Source: Salinisphaera sp. LB1
GTDB lineage: Bacteria > Pseudomonadota > Gammaproteobacteria > Nevskiales > Salinisphaeraceae
Length of the DNA: 64,000 bases
Direction of reading: 5' to 3'
Assembly: GCF_003177035.1 (NCBI RefSeq)
Contig: NZ_CP029488.1
Location: forward strand, 2,914,001 to 2,978,000
Numbering within the stretch: position 1 is the first letter of the stretch; every line of letters begins with the position of its first letter. The notes below the pieces were generated by a model, which saw only the letters and a list, made by a program, of their open reading frames with translations, searched no databases and was not told where the DNA came from. The position numbers were made by a program, and so were the translations under genes. This document shows, in pieces, positions 26,736 through 35,997 of the stretch.

Positions 26736-26837
26736 CTTTGTTGACGGCCTCTCTGGCGCTGTGTCACTTTGCAGATAAGCACAACACGCCTGACGGCCGA
26801 ATCGGCCAGTCGGGAGGATTCGACGGAGGAGAAGTCG

Positions 26838-28052
26838 ATGGGAGCGCTTTCCGATCGCGCCGAGGCGCTGCGATCCCGGCTGCGAACGTTCATGGCCGAG
26901 CATGTGTATCCGAACGAAGCGGTCTATGCCGCCCAGCACGCACAGGCGGCGGATCGTTGGTCGGAGCCGCCGATTCATGGCCAGCTCAAGGCCCGGGCAC
27001 GCGAGCAGGGGTTGTGGAATCTGTTCCTGCCCGATAGTGAGCACGGCGCCGGCCTGTCCAACCACGACTACGCCCATCTGTGCGAGATCATGGGGCGCAG
27101 CCCGATCGCGCCGAGTGTGTTCAATTGCAACGCGCCGGACACCGGCAACATGGAAGTACTGGCGCGTTACGGCAGCCCCGAGCAGCAGCAGCGCTGGCTG
27201 ACGCCGTTGCTCGAAGGCGAGATCCGGTCCTGCTTTTCCATGACCGAGCCAGAGGTCGCCTCCTCCGATGCCACCAATATCGGCACGTCGATCGTGCGCG
27301 ACGGCGATGAATACGTGATCAACGGTCGCAAGTGGTGGTCGTCCGGGGCCATGTCGCGCGATTGCGCGATCGCCATCGTGATGGGCAAGACCGACCCCGA
27401 GGCCGAGCGCCACAAGCAGCAATCCATGATTCTCGTGCCGCTGGATACGCCGGGTGTGAAGATCGAGCGTGCACTGCATGTGTTCGGGTACGACGACGCG
27501 CCCGAAGGCCATGCCGATATCCATTACGACAACGTGCGGGTGCCGGCGGGGAACATCATTCTCGGCGAGGGGCGCGGGTTCGAGATCGCCCAGGGCCGGC
27601 TGGGTCCGGGGCGCATACACCACTGCATGCGCACCATCGGCATGGCCGAACGGGCGCTGGAAGCGATGTGCGCGCGGGTCGCCGAGCGCGAAGCTTTCGG
27701 CCGCAAGCTGGCGGATTTCGACTCGATCCGTAAACAGATCGCGCGTTCCCGGGTCGAGATCGACCAGGCGCGGTTGCTGACGCTGCAAGCCGCCGAACGC
27801 ATGGACGCGGTCGGCAACAAGGCCGCCCGCCAGGAGATCGCGATGATCAAGGTGGTGGCGCCCGAGATGGCACTGCGGGTGCTCGACCGGGCGATCCAGG
27901 CCCACGGCGCGCTCGGTGTGTCGCAGGACAGCTTCCTCGCGCGCGCCTGGGCACACATTCGCACGCTGCGGCTGGCCGATGGGCCGGATGAGGTGCATCT
28001 GGATGCCATCGCCAAACTCGAACTGCGGCGCCAGAGCGCCGATGCCGGCTGA
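26838..28052 (+). CDS. Acyl-CoA dehydrogenase, ACAD10/11-like clade (LvaC-like)
   Basis: This 404-residue flavoprotein has the full acyl-CoA dehydrogenase fold. Segments such as [65 protein letters not shown] (split at residue 260) and [12 protein letters not shown] mark the ACAD10/11 branch. That branch includes LvaC of Pseudomonas putida levulinate breakdown. ATG 26838 follows AGGAGAAG, fixing the start. It opens a tight run with an SDR and a kinase-like gene, the set known to process 4-hydroxyacyl-CoA. Electrons would go to the ETF encoded at 18567-20260. Confidence 0.9.
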   Translation: MGALSDRAEALRSRLRTFMAEHVYPNEAVYAAQHAQAADRWSEPPIHGQLKARAREQGLWNLFLPDSEHGAGLSNHDYAHLCEIMGRSPIAPSVFNCNAPDTGNMEVLARYGSPEQQQRWLTPLLEGEIRSCFSMTEPEVASSDATNIGTSIVRDGDEYVINGRKWWSSGAMSRDCAIAIVMGKTDPEAERHKQQSMILVPLDTPGVKIERALHVFGYDDAPEGHADIHYDNVRVPAGNIILGEGRGFEIAQGRLGPGRIHHCMRTIGMAERALEAMCARVAEREAFGRKLADFDSIRKQIARSRVEIDQARLLTLQAAERMDAVGNKAARQEIAMIKVVAPEMALRVLDRAIQAHGALGVSQDSFLARAWAHIRTLRLADGPDEVHLDAIAKLELRRQSADAG

Positions 28053-28082
28053 GCCGGCGAACACGGCTTACAGGAGCGGGAT

Positions 28083-28850
28083 ATGGAGCAACTGTTTGAT
28101 TTGACCGGCCAGGTCGCGGTGATTACCGGTTCCAGCCGGGGCATCGGCAAGGCGATCGCCTGGCAGATGGCGGCGCACGGGGCGAAGGTCGTGATCTCCA
28201 GCCGCAAGGCCGAGGCCTGCGACGCCGTGGCCGAAGAACTGCGCAACGCCGGCTTCGACGCCATCGCCATTGCCTGTCATGTCGGCGACAAGAGCCAGCT
28301 GCAGCATCTGGTCGATACCACGATCACGACCTACGGCGGTATCGACGTGCTGGTATGCAACGCCGCCACCAACCCGGTGTACGGCCCGACCGGCGACATG
28401 ACCGACGAGGCCTGGGACAAGATCATGAACACCAACGTCCGCTCGACGTTCTGGTTGTGCAACATGGTGCTGCCGGGCATGGCCGAACGCGGGCGCGGGC
28501 GGGTGATCGTGCTGTCCTCGATCGCCGCCCTGCGCGGTAACAACGTGATCGGGACGTACGGGGTTTCGAAGGCGGCCGAGGCGGCGCTGGTACGCAACCT
28601 CGCGGTCGAATGGGGGCCGCAAAACATTCGTGTCAACGCGATCGCGCCGGGGCTGGTGCGTACCGATTTCGCGAAAGCGCTGATCGAGGATCCGGAGCGG
28701 CTGGCCCAGGCCGAACAGCGCACGCCGGTGCGCCGGATCGGTGAGCCCGATGATATCGCCGGGGTGGCGGTATTCCTGGCGAGCGCGGCCGGCGATTACG
28801 TCACCGGGCAGACGCTGGTCGCCGACGGCGGCGAGACGATCTCGGGTTAA
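28083..28850 (+). CDS. SDR family oxidoreductase (LvaD-like by context)
   Basis: This 255-residue classical SDR has TGSSRGIGKA near residue 15, NAATNP in place of the usual NNAG, a catalytic Ser in VLSSIAAL and Y-x3-K in TYGVSKAAEAA. The C-terminus FLASAAGDYVTGQTLVADGG is typical of the FabG-like group. AGGAG precedes the ATG. It lies 30 bp after the ACAD10/11-like gene and 17 bp before the kinase-like gene. In levulinate degradation LvaD acts with LvaC on phosphorylated acyl-CoA. That role here is inferred from context. Confidence 0.88.
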   Translation: MEQLFDLTGQVAVITGSSRGIGKAIAWQMAAHGAKVVISSRKAEACDAVAEELRNAGFDAIAIACHVGDKSQLQHLVDTTITTYGGIDVLVCNAATNPVYGPTGDMTDEAWDKIMNTNVRSTFWLCNMVLPGMAERGRGRVIVLSSIAALRGNNVIGTYGVSKAAEAALVRNLAVEWGPQNIRVNAIAPGLVRTDFAKALIEDPERLAQAEQRTPVRRIGEPDDIAGVAVFLASAAGDYVTGQTLVADGGETISG

Positions 28851-28867
28851 ACAGACGGGAACACGCT

Positions 28868-29950
28868 ATGAGCGAACAGGCGGCAGGCGAACCGGCGCTG
28901 GTTGATATCCGAAGCGCCCATCGATTCGATACCGACGCACTCGAACGCTATCTCGAGCGCGAAGGGCTGCTCACCGGGGCGCTGTCGGTGAAGCAGTTCC
29001 AGGGTGGCCAGTCGAATCCGACGTTCCTGTTGCAGATCGGGGCAGGCGAACACGGCGCGCGCTATGTGCTGCGCAAGCAGCCGCCGGGCAGGATTCTGCC
29101 CTCGGCGCATCGCGTGGACCGGGAATACCGGGTGATGGATGCCCTGGCGAACGTACCCGACGTGCCGGTGCCGGCCATGCGCAGCTACTGCGATGACGCC
29201 TCGGTGATCGGCACACCGTTCTACGTGATGGATTATGTCGAGGGCCGGGTGTTCAACAACCAGCCCACCCTGACCGATATCGCGCGCGATCAGCGGGCCG
29301 GGGTGTATCACCGCATGATTGATACCCTGGCGGCCCTGCATTCCGTCGATGTGGCGGCAGTCGGGTTGTCCGATTTCGGCAAGCCCGAGGGCTATGTCGA
29401 GCGCCAGGTTGCCCTTTGGCGCAAGCAGTACGAAAAGTCCACCGATGAACCCGATCCGGCCATGATCGCGCTCGGCGACTGGCTCGCCGAACACCTGCCG
29501 CCGGATAGCCCGCCGACCATCGCCCATGGCGATTTCCGCATCGGCAACCTGCTGCTGGCGCCCGATTTGTCGCGGGTGCGTGCGGTGCTCGACTGGGAGC
29601 TCGCCACGCTCGGGCATCCCCTGGCCGATCTGGCCTATGCCTGTCTGCCGTACTACCTGCCGCCGGGCCAGGCCGGTCTGCCCGGTCTGGTGGGCCTCGA
29701 CCTGGCCGAACACGGCATCCCGGATGAGGCCGAGCTGCTCGCGCGCTACCGCGCGCGTCGCAATCTCGCGCGGATCGATGACTGGCCCGTGTTCATCGCT
29801 TTTTCGCTGTTCCGGATCGCCGCCATCCTGCAGGGGGTCTATGCGCGCGCGGTTCAGGGCAATGCCAGCAACGCCAATGCACTGGAAGTCGGGCGCCAGG
29901 CCGGCCGGCTGGCCGAGCGCGGCTGGGAAATCGCGCGAAGCCACGATTGA
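28868..29950 (+). CDS. APH-like phosphotransferase (LvaA/ACAD11 kinase-domain-like)
   Basis: This 360-residue protein has the aminoglycoside-phosphotransferase fold: a Gly-rich QGGQSNPTF loop, YVLRK with Lys70, the Brenner motif HGDFRIGN (220-227) and the metal-binding DWE (242-244). Proteins of this group in bacteria, and the N-terminal domain of mammalian ACAD10/11, phosphorylate 4-hydroxyacyl-CoA. P. putida LvaA does this with the small partner LvaB. No LvaB-like gene is visible nearby. All catalytic residues are present. It follows the SDR gene by 17 bp and precedes a SurE-like gene. Confidence 0.88.
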   Translation: MSEQAAGEPALVDIRSAHRFDTDALERYLEREGLLTGALSVKQFQGGQSNPTFLLQIGAGEHGARYVLRKQPPGRILPSAHRVDREYRVMDALANVPDVPVPAMRSYCDDASVIGTPFYVMDYVEGRVFNNQPTLTDIARDQRAGVYHRMIDTLAALHSVDVAAVGLSDFGKPEGYVERQVALWRKQYEKSTDEPDPAMIALGDWLAEHLPPDSPPTIAHGDFRIGNLLLAPDLSRVRAVLDWELATLGHPLADLAYACLPYYLPPGQAGLPGLVGLDLAEHGIPDEAELLARYRARRNLARIDDWPVFIAFSLFRIAAILQGVYARAVQGNASNANALEVGRQAGRLAERGWEIARSHD

Positions 29951-29990
29951 CCGGCATTTCGCTCGGCCCGTTTTTGAATCGAGAGTCGGC

Positions 29991-30779
29991 ATGACGCGCT
30001 TTCAGCGCATCCTGGTCACCAATGACGATGGCATCGATGCGCCGGGCTTGGCGGTGGCCGAACAGCTGGCCACCATGCTGGCCGACGAGGTATGGGTGGT
30101 CGCGCCGCAGACCGACCAGTCCGGTGTAGGCCAGGGCATTTCCATGCACCAGCCACTGCGAGCGCTACGTCGCGAGGCGCGTCGCTATGCGGTTTCCGGT
30201 ACCCCGGCCGACTGCGTGATGTATGCGCTGGCTGCGCTGTGTGCAGATCGGGCCCCCGATCTGGTGCTGTCGGGGGTGAACTGGGGCGCCAATCTGTCCG
30301 ATTCGGTGATGTATTCCGGCACCGTGGGCGCGGTGCTGGCTGCCAACCATCTCGGCATCGACGCCATCGCGCTCAGCCAGGCCTATCATGCCGGCGCCGC
30401 GCCGGATTTCAGCGTGGCCCGGGCTTATGCCCGACGGGTCATCGACCCGTTGCTGGCCCGGCGGGCCCGCGACGGCAGCTGCTGCTGGAGTGTCAACTTC
30501 CCCATGCAGCCGCTGGATTCCATACGCGGCCTGCGTTTCACTCGTCAGAGCCGGGGTGCGATTCGTGCCCCGAAGCTGACGCCAGTCACCGCCAACGATC
30601 CGCACGCTGGCCAGTGGCTGGGTTTCCACAGCAACGCAGCTGCGGTCGACGACCCGCGCGGCGATGTCGCGGCCTTGCGCGAGCACCATGTCTCGGCCAC
30701 GCCGCTGCACGGCACGCGCTGCAACGAAGCGTTGCTCGCGCGGACGGCGGACGATCCGGATATCGATATTCGCCGCTGA
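29991..30779 (+). CDS. SurE-like 5'/3'-nucleotidase or phosphatase
   Basis: This 262-residue protein has the SurE metal motif VTNDDGIDAPG (residues 9-19), the Ser of DQSGVGQG near 44, SGVNWGANL (94-102) and MYSGTVGA. SurE enzymes hydrolyse nucleoside monophosphates and some phosphate esters in stationary phase, and normally lie beside pcm or nlpD. Here the gene is 40 bp after the kinase-like gene in a catabolic cluster. It may be a paralogue that acts on a phosphorylated pathway compound, which is speculation. The ATG at 29991 gives the usual N-terminus; the frame extends upstream within the kinase gene. Confidence 0.88.
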   Translation: MTRFQRILVTNDDGIDAPGLAVAEQLATMLADEVWVVAPQTDQSGVGQGISMHQPLRALRREARRYAVSGTPADCVMYALAALCADRAPDLVLSGVNWGANLSDSVMYSGTVGAVLAANHLGIDAIALSQAYHAGAAPDFSVARAYARRVIDPLLARRARDGSCCWSVNFPMQPLDSIRGLRFTRQSRGAIRAPKLTPVTANDPHAGQWLGFHSNAAAVDDPRGDVAALREHHVSATPLHGTRCNEALLARTADDPDIDIRR

Positions 30780-30856
30780 GCGATGAGCGGCTGATCGTCA
30801 TGGCGCGCCGGGCCACGGACTGCATTGCGCCGGCGTACGACATTGGAATTAAAAAA

Positions 30857-30871
30857 TGGAATGTCGTTTCA
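30857..30871. promoter_or_regulatory. IclR-type operator candidate, site 5
   Basis: The site reads TGGAATGTCGTTTCA. TTGACG at 30879-30884 may be a -35 element. An extra half-site-like TTGGAATT lies just upstream (30843-30850). It is 110 bp before the acyl-CoA ligase start and marks a new transcription unit after surE. Confidence 0.6.
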
Positions 30872-30980
30872 AAATACATTGACGCCACCGGCGGCCGGTG
30901 ACAGAGTCGGATCCATCCGGATAAAACATGCGCTTCAGAACGCGTGGCCGGGTCTGTTGGACGACGAGGAGATGCACGCA

Positions 30981-32636
30981 ATGTTCGATCGGCACCATGC
31001 CGTATGGCCCGCCTACCTGCCGCACCGTCTGGCCCTGCCCCAGACCAGCGTGTTCGCCAATCTCGCGATTTCCGCGCAGCGCTATCCGGAGCGTGACGCG
31101 ATCCTTTATTACGGCGCCGCGATGACGTATGCCGCGCTCGAGCGCGAGGCGCTTGCGCTGGCCGGCTATCTGACAGCGCAGGGCGTGGCCCGCGGCGACC
31201 GGGTACTGCTCTATATGCAGAACGCGCCGCAGTACGTCGTCGCCTTCTATGCGATTCTGCGCGCCAATGCGGTGGTGGTACCGGTCAATCCGATGAATCG
31301 CACCGGCGAAATCGAACACTACGCCCGCGATACCGAAGCCCGCCTGTGCCTCTGCGGCCAGGAGCGTCTGGCCGAGGTCACGCCGCTGGTCGAATCCGGG
31401 CTGCTGGACGAGATCGTGGTGACGGCCTACAGCGAGTACGCGCCGGCGGCTTGCGATTTCGAACTGCCGGCGGAGGTCTCGGCACCGTTCGAAACACCGC
31501 GGGCAGCGGGGGTGACCGCCTGGCGCGATGCCATGGCCGCCGGCCACGCGCCGCCGGCGCTTGAAGTCGGCCCCGACGATCTCGCGGTATTGCCCTACAG
31601 TTCCGGCACCACGGGCCAGCCCAAGGGCTGCATGCATACCCACACCTCGGTGATGGCCACGGCGGTGCACAGCGTGGTGTGGAGTTACGGCACTTCCGAG
31701 GGCGTCAATCTCGCCACGCTGCCGTTCTTTCATGTCACCGGCATGCAGAACAGCATGAATGCGCCCATCTATGCCGGCGCGACCCTGGTCATCATGACGC
31801 GCTGGGACCGACGCACGGCGGCCCGACTTATCGAACGCCACCGGGTCGATCGCTGGACCAACATCGTGACCATGGCGGTGGACCTGCTGGCCGATCCCGA
31901 GATCGAGTCCTTCGATTTGTCGAGCCTGACATACATCGGCGGCGGCGGAGCGGCCATGCCGGCCGCGGTGGCCGGCAAACTGCGCGACCTGACCGGGCTG
32001 GATTACATCGAAGGCTACGGTCTCAGCGAGACCATGGCGGCGACTCACATCAATCCGCTCGGGGCGCCGAAAGCCCAGTGTCTGGGCATTCCGGTGTTCA
32101 GTGTCGATGCGCGGATCATCGACCTGGAAACGCAGGCCGAGGTGTCGATCGGCGAGAGCGGGGAAATCGTGTTGCATGGGCCGCAGGTGTGCGTCGGCTA
32201 CTGGAATCGGCCGGAGGCCACGGCTGCGGCCTTCATCGAGATCGACGGCAAGCGATTCCTCCGGACCGGCGATATCGGCCGCTATGACGAGGACGGCTAT
32301 TTCTTCATGGTCGACCGCGTCAAACGGATGATCAACGCCTCGGGCTACAAGGTCTGGCCGGCCGAGGTCGAGGCGTTGATGTACGGCCACCCGGAGATCC
32401 GCGAAGCCTGCGTGATCGCCACACCCGACGCCCGTCGTGGTGAATCGGTCAAGGCCTGCGTCGTGCTGGTCGACGGCGCGACCGCGACCGAGGCCGACAT
32501 TCTGGCCTGGTGTCGCGACAACATGGCGGCTTACAAAGTGCCGCGGGCGGTCGAGATCTGTCTCGAACTGCCTCGCTCCCAGACCGGCAAGGTCATGTGG
32601 CGTCGCCTGCAGGAGGCCGAATGGGAAGACGCATAA
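30981..32636 (+). CDS. Acyl-CoA ligase (AMP-binding), LvaE/PimA-like
   Basis: This 551-residue ANL-superfamily enzyme activates a carboxylic acid to its CoA thioester with ATP. The P-loop YSSGTTGQPKG is at residues 206-216. LPFFHVTGM, GYGLSETMA, TGDIGRYDEDGYFFMVDR and the catalytic Lys of SQTGKVMW (about 537) follow. ATG 30981 has AGGAG 9 bp upstream; starts further upstream would overlap the operator. It is first in a run with the FadB-like gene and two acyl-CoA dehydrogenase genes. The acid could be a dicarboxylate or a hydroxy acid; the sequence does not say which. Confidence 0.9.
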   Translation: MFDRHHAVWPAYLPHRLALPQTSVFANLAISAQRYPERDAILYYGAAMTYAALEREALALAGYLTAQGVARGDRVLLYMQNAPQYVVAFYAILRANAVVVPVNPMNRTGEIEHYARDTEARLCLCGQERLAEVTPLVESGLLDEIVVTAYSEYAPAACDFELPAEVSAPFETPRAAGVTAWRDAMAAGHAPPALEVGPDDLAVLPYSSGTTGQPKGCMHTHTSVMATAVHSVVWSYGTSEGVNLATLPFFHVTGMQNSMNAPIYAGATLVIMTRWDRRTAARLIERHRVDRWTNIVTMAVDLLADPEIESFDLSSLTYIGGGGAAMPAAVAGKLRDLTGLDYIEGYGLSETMAATHINPLGAPKAQCLGIPVFSVDARIIDLETQAEVSIGESGEIVLHGPQVCVGYWNRPEATAAAFIEIDGKRFLRTGDIGRYDEDGYFFMVDRVKRMINASGYKVWPAEVEALMYGHPEIREACVIATPDARRGESVKACVVLVDGATATEADILAWCRDNMAAYKVPRAVEICLELPRSQTGKVMWRRLQEAEWEDA

Positions 32637-32685
32637 CCGGATATTTGCTTCGCCCGGCGAGGGTTTTGCAGCGCAAGGAGTATTC

Positions 32686-34773
32686 ATGAGCGATGTCGTT
32701 TCCTATCGATGCGAGGCGGGCGTCGGCCTGATCGTGGTCGACAACCCGCCGGTCAACGCCCTGGGCCACGCGGTTCGCCAGGGCCTGCTCGAGGCCTTGA
32801 ACGAGGGCCTGGCCGACGAATCCGCCAAGGCGCTGGTGATCATGGGCGATGGCCGCACCTTTCCGGCGGGCGCCGATATCCGCGAGTTCGGCCAGACACC
32901 GAAGCCGCCGGCGCTGCCCGAGGTCATCGATGCAATCGAGGCCAGCGATAAACGAGTGATTGCTGCCGTTCATGGCACGGCCCTCGGCGGCGGCATGGAG
33001 ATCACGCTCGGTTGCGATTATCGACTGGCGTTGGATTCGGCGAAAATGGGGCTGCCGGAGGTTAACCTCGGCCTGCTGCCCGGCGCCGGCGGCACGCAGC
33101 GCCTGCCGCGCCTGATCGGCGCGAAGGCGGCACTGGAAGCAATCGTCGAGGGCAAGCCGATCAAGGCCGCGCGGCTGGCGGAGATGGGGGTCGTCGACGT
33201 GGTAGTGAGCGGCGATCTCAAGACCGAAGCCATCGCCTACGCCCAGAGACTGATCGCTGAGGACGCGCCGCGCCGCCCGGTCAGCGAGCTTTCCGTTGCG
33301 ACAGAAGAAGCCGCTGTCTTCGCCGAGTTCGAGGCCACCATCGCGCGCAAAAAACGCGGCCACCTGGCGCCGTTTCACTGCATCAAGGCGGTCAAGGCGG
33401 CCACCGAGATGGATTTCGCCGCCGGCATGGCGCGCGAACGCGAGCTGTTTGCCGAATTACTCGATTCGCCGCAGTCGGCGGCCCTGCGCCATGTCTTCTT
33501 CGCTGAACGCGAGGTGGCCCGGGTGCCGGGGCTGGCAAAGGATACGCCGCAACGCGAGATCAAGCGCGTCGCGGTGCTTGGGGCGGGCACGATGGGCGGC
33601 GGCATCGCCATGAATTTCCTGTCCGCCGGGATCCCGGTGACGCTGCTGGAAAACAAGCAGGACGCGCTGGATCGCGGCGTGGCGACCATGCGCCGGAACT
33701 ATGAGGCCAGCGCCCGAAAAGGCCGGCTGGATGCCGAACAGGTCGAAGCCAACATGGGCCGGTTGTCGACCACGCTGGACTATGGGGATCTGGCCGAGGC
33801 CGATCTGATCATCGAAGCCGTGTTCGAGAACATGGACGTCAAGAAGACCGTGTTCGGCGAGCTCGATCGGGTGGCGAAGCCCGGGGCGATTCTGGCAACG
33901 AACACCTCGACGCTGGACGTGGACGAAATTGCCGGGGCGACGTCCCGGCCGTCCGACGTGCTCGGCATGCATTTCTTCTCGCCGGCCAATGTCATGAAGC
34001 TGCTGGAGGTGGTGCGCGGCAAGCAGACCGCGGACGACGCGCTGGCGACGGTGATGGCGCTGGCGCGACGTATCGGCAAGGTCGGGGTCGCGGTCGGCGT
34101 GTGTTACGGGTTTGTCGGCAATCGCATGCTGCACAAGCGCCAGGCCCAGGCGGTGGCGCTGGTCAATGAGGGGGCCACGCCGTCCCAGGTCGACCGCGTG
34201 CTTTACGATTTCGGCTTGCCCATGGGGCCGTTTGCGATGGCCGATCTGGCCGGGCTGGACGTGGGCTGGCGCATTCGCGAAGGCCTGCGGGAAACCGATC
34301 CCGCCAACGCCCCGGCGCGCAACTGGATGGATGCGCTGGCCGAGGCCGGCCGCTTCGGCCAGAAGACCGGAGGCGGTGTCTTCGACTACTCCGATGGCGG
34401 CCGTACGCCGGAGCCGTCGGAAGCCACGGCAGCCGAGATCGAAAAATATCGTGCCGAACAGGGCATTACGCCGCGCGAAGTCAGCGACGAGGAAATTCGC
34501 GAGCGCTGTCTTTACGTGATGATCAACGAAGGCGCGAAGATCCTCGAAGAAGGTATCGCCGCGCGGCCGCTGGATATCGACATCGTCTGGATCTACGGCT
34601 ACGGCTTTCCTTCCTACCGCGGCGGGCCGATGTTCTGGGCCGATCGGCTCGGGCTCGAACACGTCCGTGAACGCATCAAGGCATTCCACGAGGACAGCGG
34701 CGATCCGGACTGGCAGATCGCGCCCCTACTCGAAAAACTCGCTGGCGAAGGCAAGGGCTTCGCCGACCTCTAA
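32686..34773 (+). CDS. Bifunctional enoyl-CoA hydratase/3-hydroxyacyl-CoA dehydrogenase (PimF/FadB-like)
   Basis: This 695-residue protein has an N-terminal crotonase domain (residues 1-190: AGADIREFG, the oxyanion-hole GTALGGGMEI, and GLLPGAGGTQRLPRLIG). A Rossmann dehydrogenase domain follows (VAVLGAGTMGGGIAMNF near 298, FFSPANVMKLLEVV near 430) with two C-terminal 3HCDH helices. It does the hydration and NAD-linked oxidation steps of beta-oxidation. AAGGAG lies 5 bp before ATG 32686. The gene order ligase, bifunctional enzyme, two dehydrogenases resembles the Rhodopseudomonas pim operon for pimelate and other dicarboxylates. Confidence 0.92.
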   Translation: MSDVVSYRCEAGVGLIVVDNPPVNALGHAVRQGLLEALNEGLADESAKALVIMGDGRTFPAGADIREFGQTPKPPALPEVIDAIEASDKRVIAAVHGTALGGGMEITLGCDYRLALDSAKMGLPEVNLGLLPGAGGTQRLPRLIGAKAALEAIVEGKPIKAARLAEMGVVDVVVSGDLKTEAIAYAQRLIAEDAPRRPVSELSVATEEAAVFAEFEATIARKKRGHLAPFHCIKAVKAATEMDFAAGMARERELFAELLDSPQSAALRHVFFAEREVARVPGLAKDTPQREIKRVAVLGAGTMGGGIAMNFLSAGIPVTLLENKQDALDRGVATMRRNYEASARKGRLDAEQVEANMGRLSTTLDYGDLAEADLIIEAVFENMDVKKTVFGELDRVAKPGAILATNTSTLDVDEIAGATSRPSDVLGMHFFSPANVMKLLEVVRGKQTADDALATVMALARRIGKVGVAVGVCYGFVGNRMLHKRQAQAVALVNEGATPSQVDRVLYDFGLPMGPFAMADLAGLDVGWRIREGLRETDPANAPARNWMDALAEAGRFGQKTGGGVFDYSDGGRTPEPSEATAAEIEKYRAEQGITPREVSDEEIRERCLYVMINEGAKILEEGIAARPLDIDIVWIYGYGFPSYRGGPMFWADRLGLEHVRERIKAFHEDSGDPDWQIAPLLEKLAGEGKGFADL

Positions 34774-34795
34774 GCTCTTTCGGTAACGACACCCC

Positions 34796-35977
34796 ATGGA
34801 TATTGAATACAACGACGCCGAGCGCGCCTTTCGCGACGAGGTGCGCGGCTTTCTGGCGGAAAATCTTCCGGCCACGATCGCCGAAAAGGTCAACAACTAT
34901 CGACGCTTGAGCCGCGATGAAACCGTGCACTGGCATCGCGTGCTGGGCGAGAAAGGCTGGCTGGCGATGCACTGGCCGACCGAATACGGCGGTCCGGGCT
35001 GGTCGCCGATCCAGAAGCATATCTTCGAGGAAGAGAGCGCCGCGGCCGGGGCGCCGCGCCTGCTGCCGTTCGGCATCAATATGGTGGCCCCCGTCATCAT
35101 CAAGTTCGGCAGCCAGGCGCAGAAGGATTACTACCTGCCGCGCATGCTCACCATGGACGACTGGTGGGCCCAGGGCTATTCCGAGCCCGGGGCCGGCTCG
35201 GATCTGGCCAGTTTGAAGATGCGGGCCGAGCGTCAGGGCGATCACTACATCGTCAACGGCCAGAAGACCTGGACCACGCTCGGCCAGCATGCGAACATGA
35301 TCTTTTGCCTCGTGCGCACGGATCCCCAGGCGGCGAAGAAGCAGGAGGGCATTTCCTTCCTGCTGATCGACATGAACAGCCCGGGCGTGACCGTGCGCCC
35401 GCTGATCACGCTGGACGGCGAGCACGAGGTCAACGAAGTCTTTTTCGACAACGTCGAAGTGCCAGTGGAAAACCGGGTCGGCGAAGAAAACAAGGGCTGG
35501 ACCTACGCCAAGTACCTGCTGACCTTCGAGCGCACCGGCATCGCCGGCGTCGGCATATCCAAGGCCGCGCTGGCGCATTTGAAGACCATCGCCCATGAGT
35601 ACCGGATTCGCGGGCAGCGCCTGATTGAACAGCCTGCGTTCGCCGACCGACTGGCCGAGATCGAGATCGAATTGATGGCGGTCGAGATGACCAACCTGCG
35701 CGTGGTCGCCGCGGCCGAGGCCGGTGGCGTGCCAGGCGCCGAAAGCTCGTTTCTCAAGATCATGGGCACGGAAGTGCGCCAGAAGATTTCGGATCTCTAT
35801 CGTGAAGCGGTCGGCCCCTATGCGCTGCCGTTCATCGATGAAGACGACGCCCCCGTAGGCCCCGATTTCGCCGGTGTGGCGGCACCGACCTATTTCAACC
35901 TGCGCAAGCTTTCGATCTTCGGCGGCTCCAACGAGATCCAGAAGAACATCATTTCCAAGGCCATTCTCGGTCTCTAG
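34796..35977 (+). CDS. Acyl-CoA dehydrogenase, PimC-like (large subunit type)
   Basis: This 393-residue flavoprotein has the fold signatures WPTEYGGPGWSPIQKHIFEEE (split at residue 72), GYSEPGAGSDLASLKMRAE, GQKTWTTLGQHANMIFCLVRT and the C-terminal LSIFGGSNEIQKNIISKAILG. FGGSNEIQ is typical of this two-subunit group. It pairs with the next gene, as PimC pairs with PimD to oxidise pimeloyl-CoA. It lies 22 bp after the FadB-like gene. The chain length and the identity of the acyl group are not determined by sequence reading. Confidence 0.9.
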   Translation: MDIEYNDAERAFRDEVRGFLAENLPATIAEKVNNYRRLSRDETVHWHRVLGEKGWLAMHWPTEYGGPGWSPIQKHIFEEESAAAGAPRLLPFGINMVAPVIIKFGSQAQKDYYLPRMLTMDDWWAQGYSEPGAGSDLASLKMRAERQGDHYIVNGQKTWTTLGQHANMIFCLVRTDPQAAKKQEGISFLLIDMNSPGVTVRPLITLDGEHEVNEVFFDNVEVPVENRVGEENKGWTYAKYLLTFERTGIAGVGISKAALAHLKTIAHEYRIRGQRLIEQPAFADRLAEIEIELMAVEMTNLRVVAAAEAGGVPGAESSFLKIMGTEVRQKISDLYREAVGPYALPFIDEDDAPVGPDFAGVAAPTYFNLRKLSIFGGSNEIQKNIISKAILGL

Positions 35978-35997
35978 ACACACGAGGCAGATCCGTC

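Noticed and set aside
26562-28064. A 500-codon minus-strand frame opposite the ACAD10/11-like gene
   Set aside because: It mirrors a strongly conserved acyl-CoA dehydrogenase and has no own signatures.
34676-35983. A 435-codon minus-strand frame opposite the PimC-like gene
   Set aside because: It is an antisense shadow; the plus-strand protein is complete and conserved.
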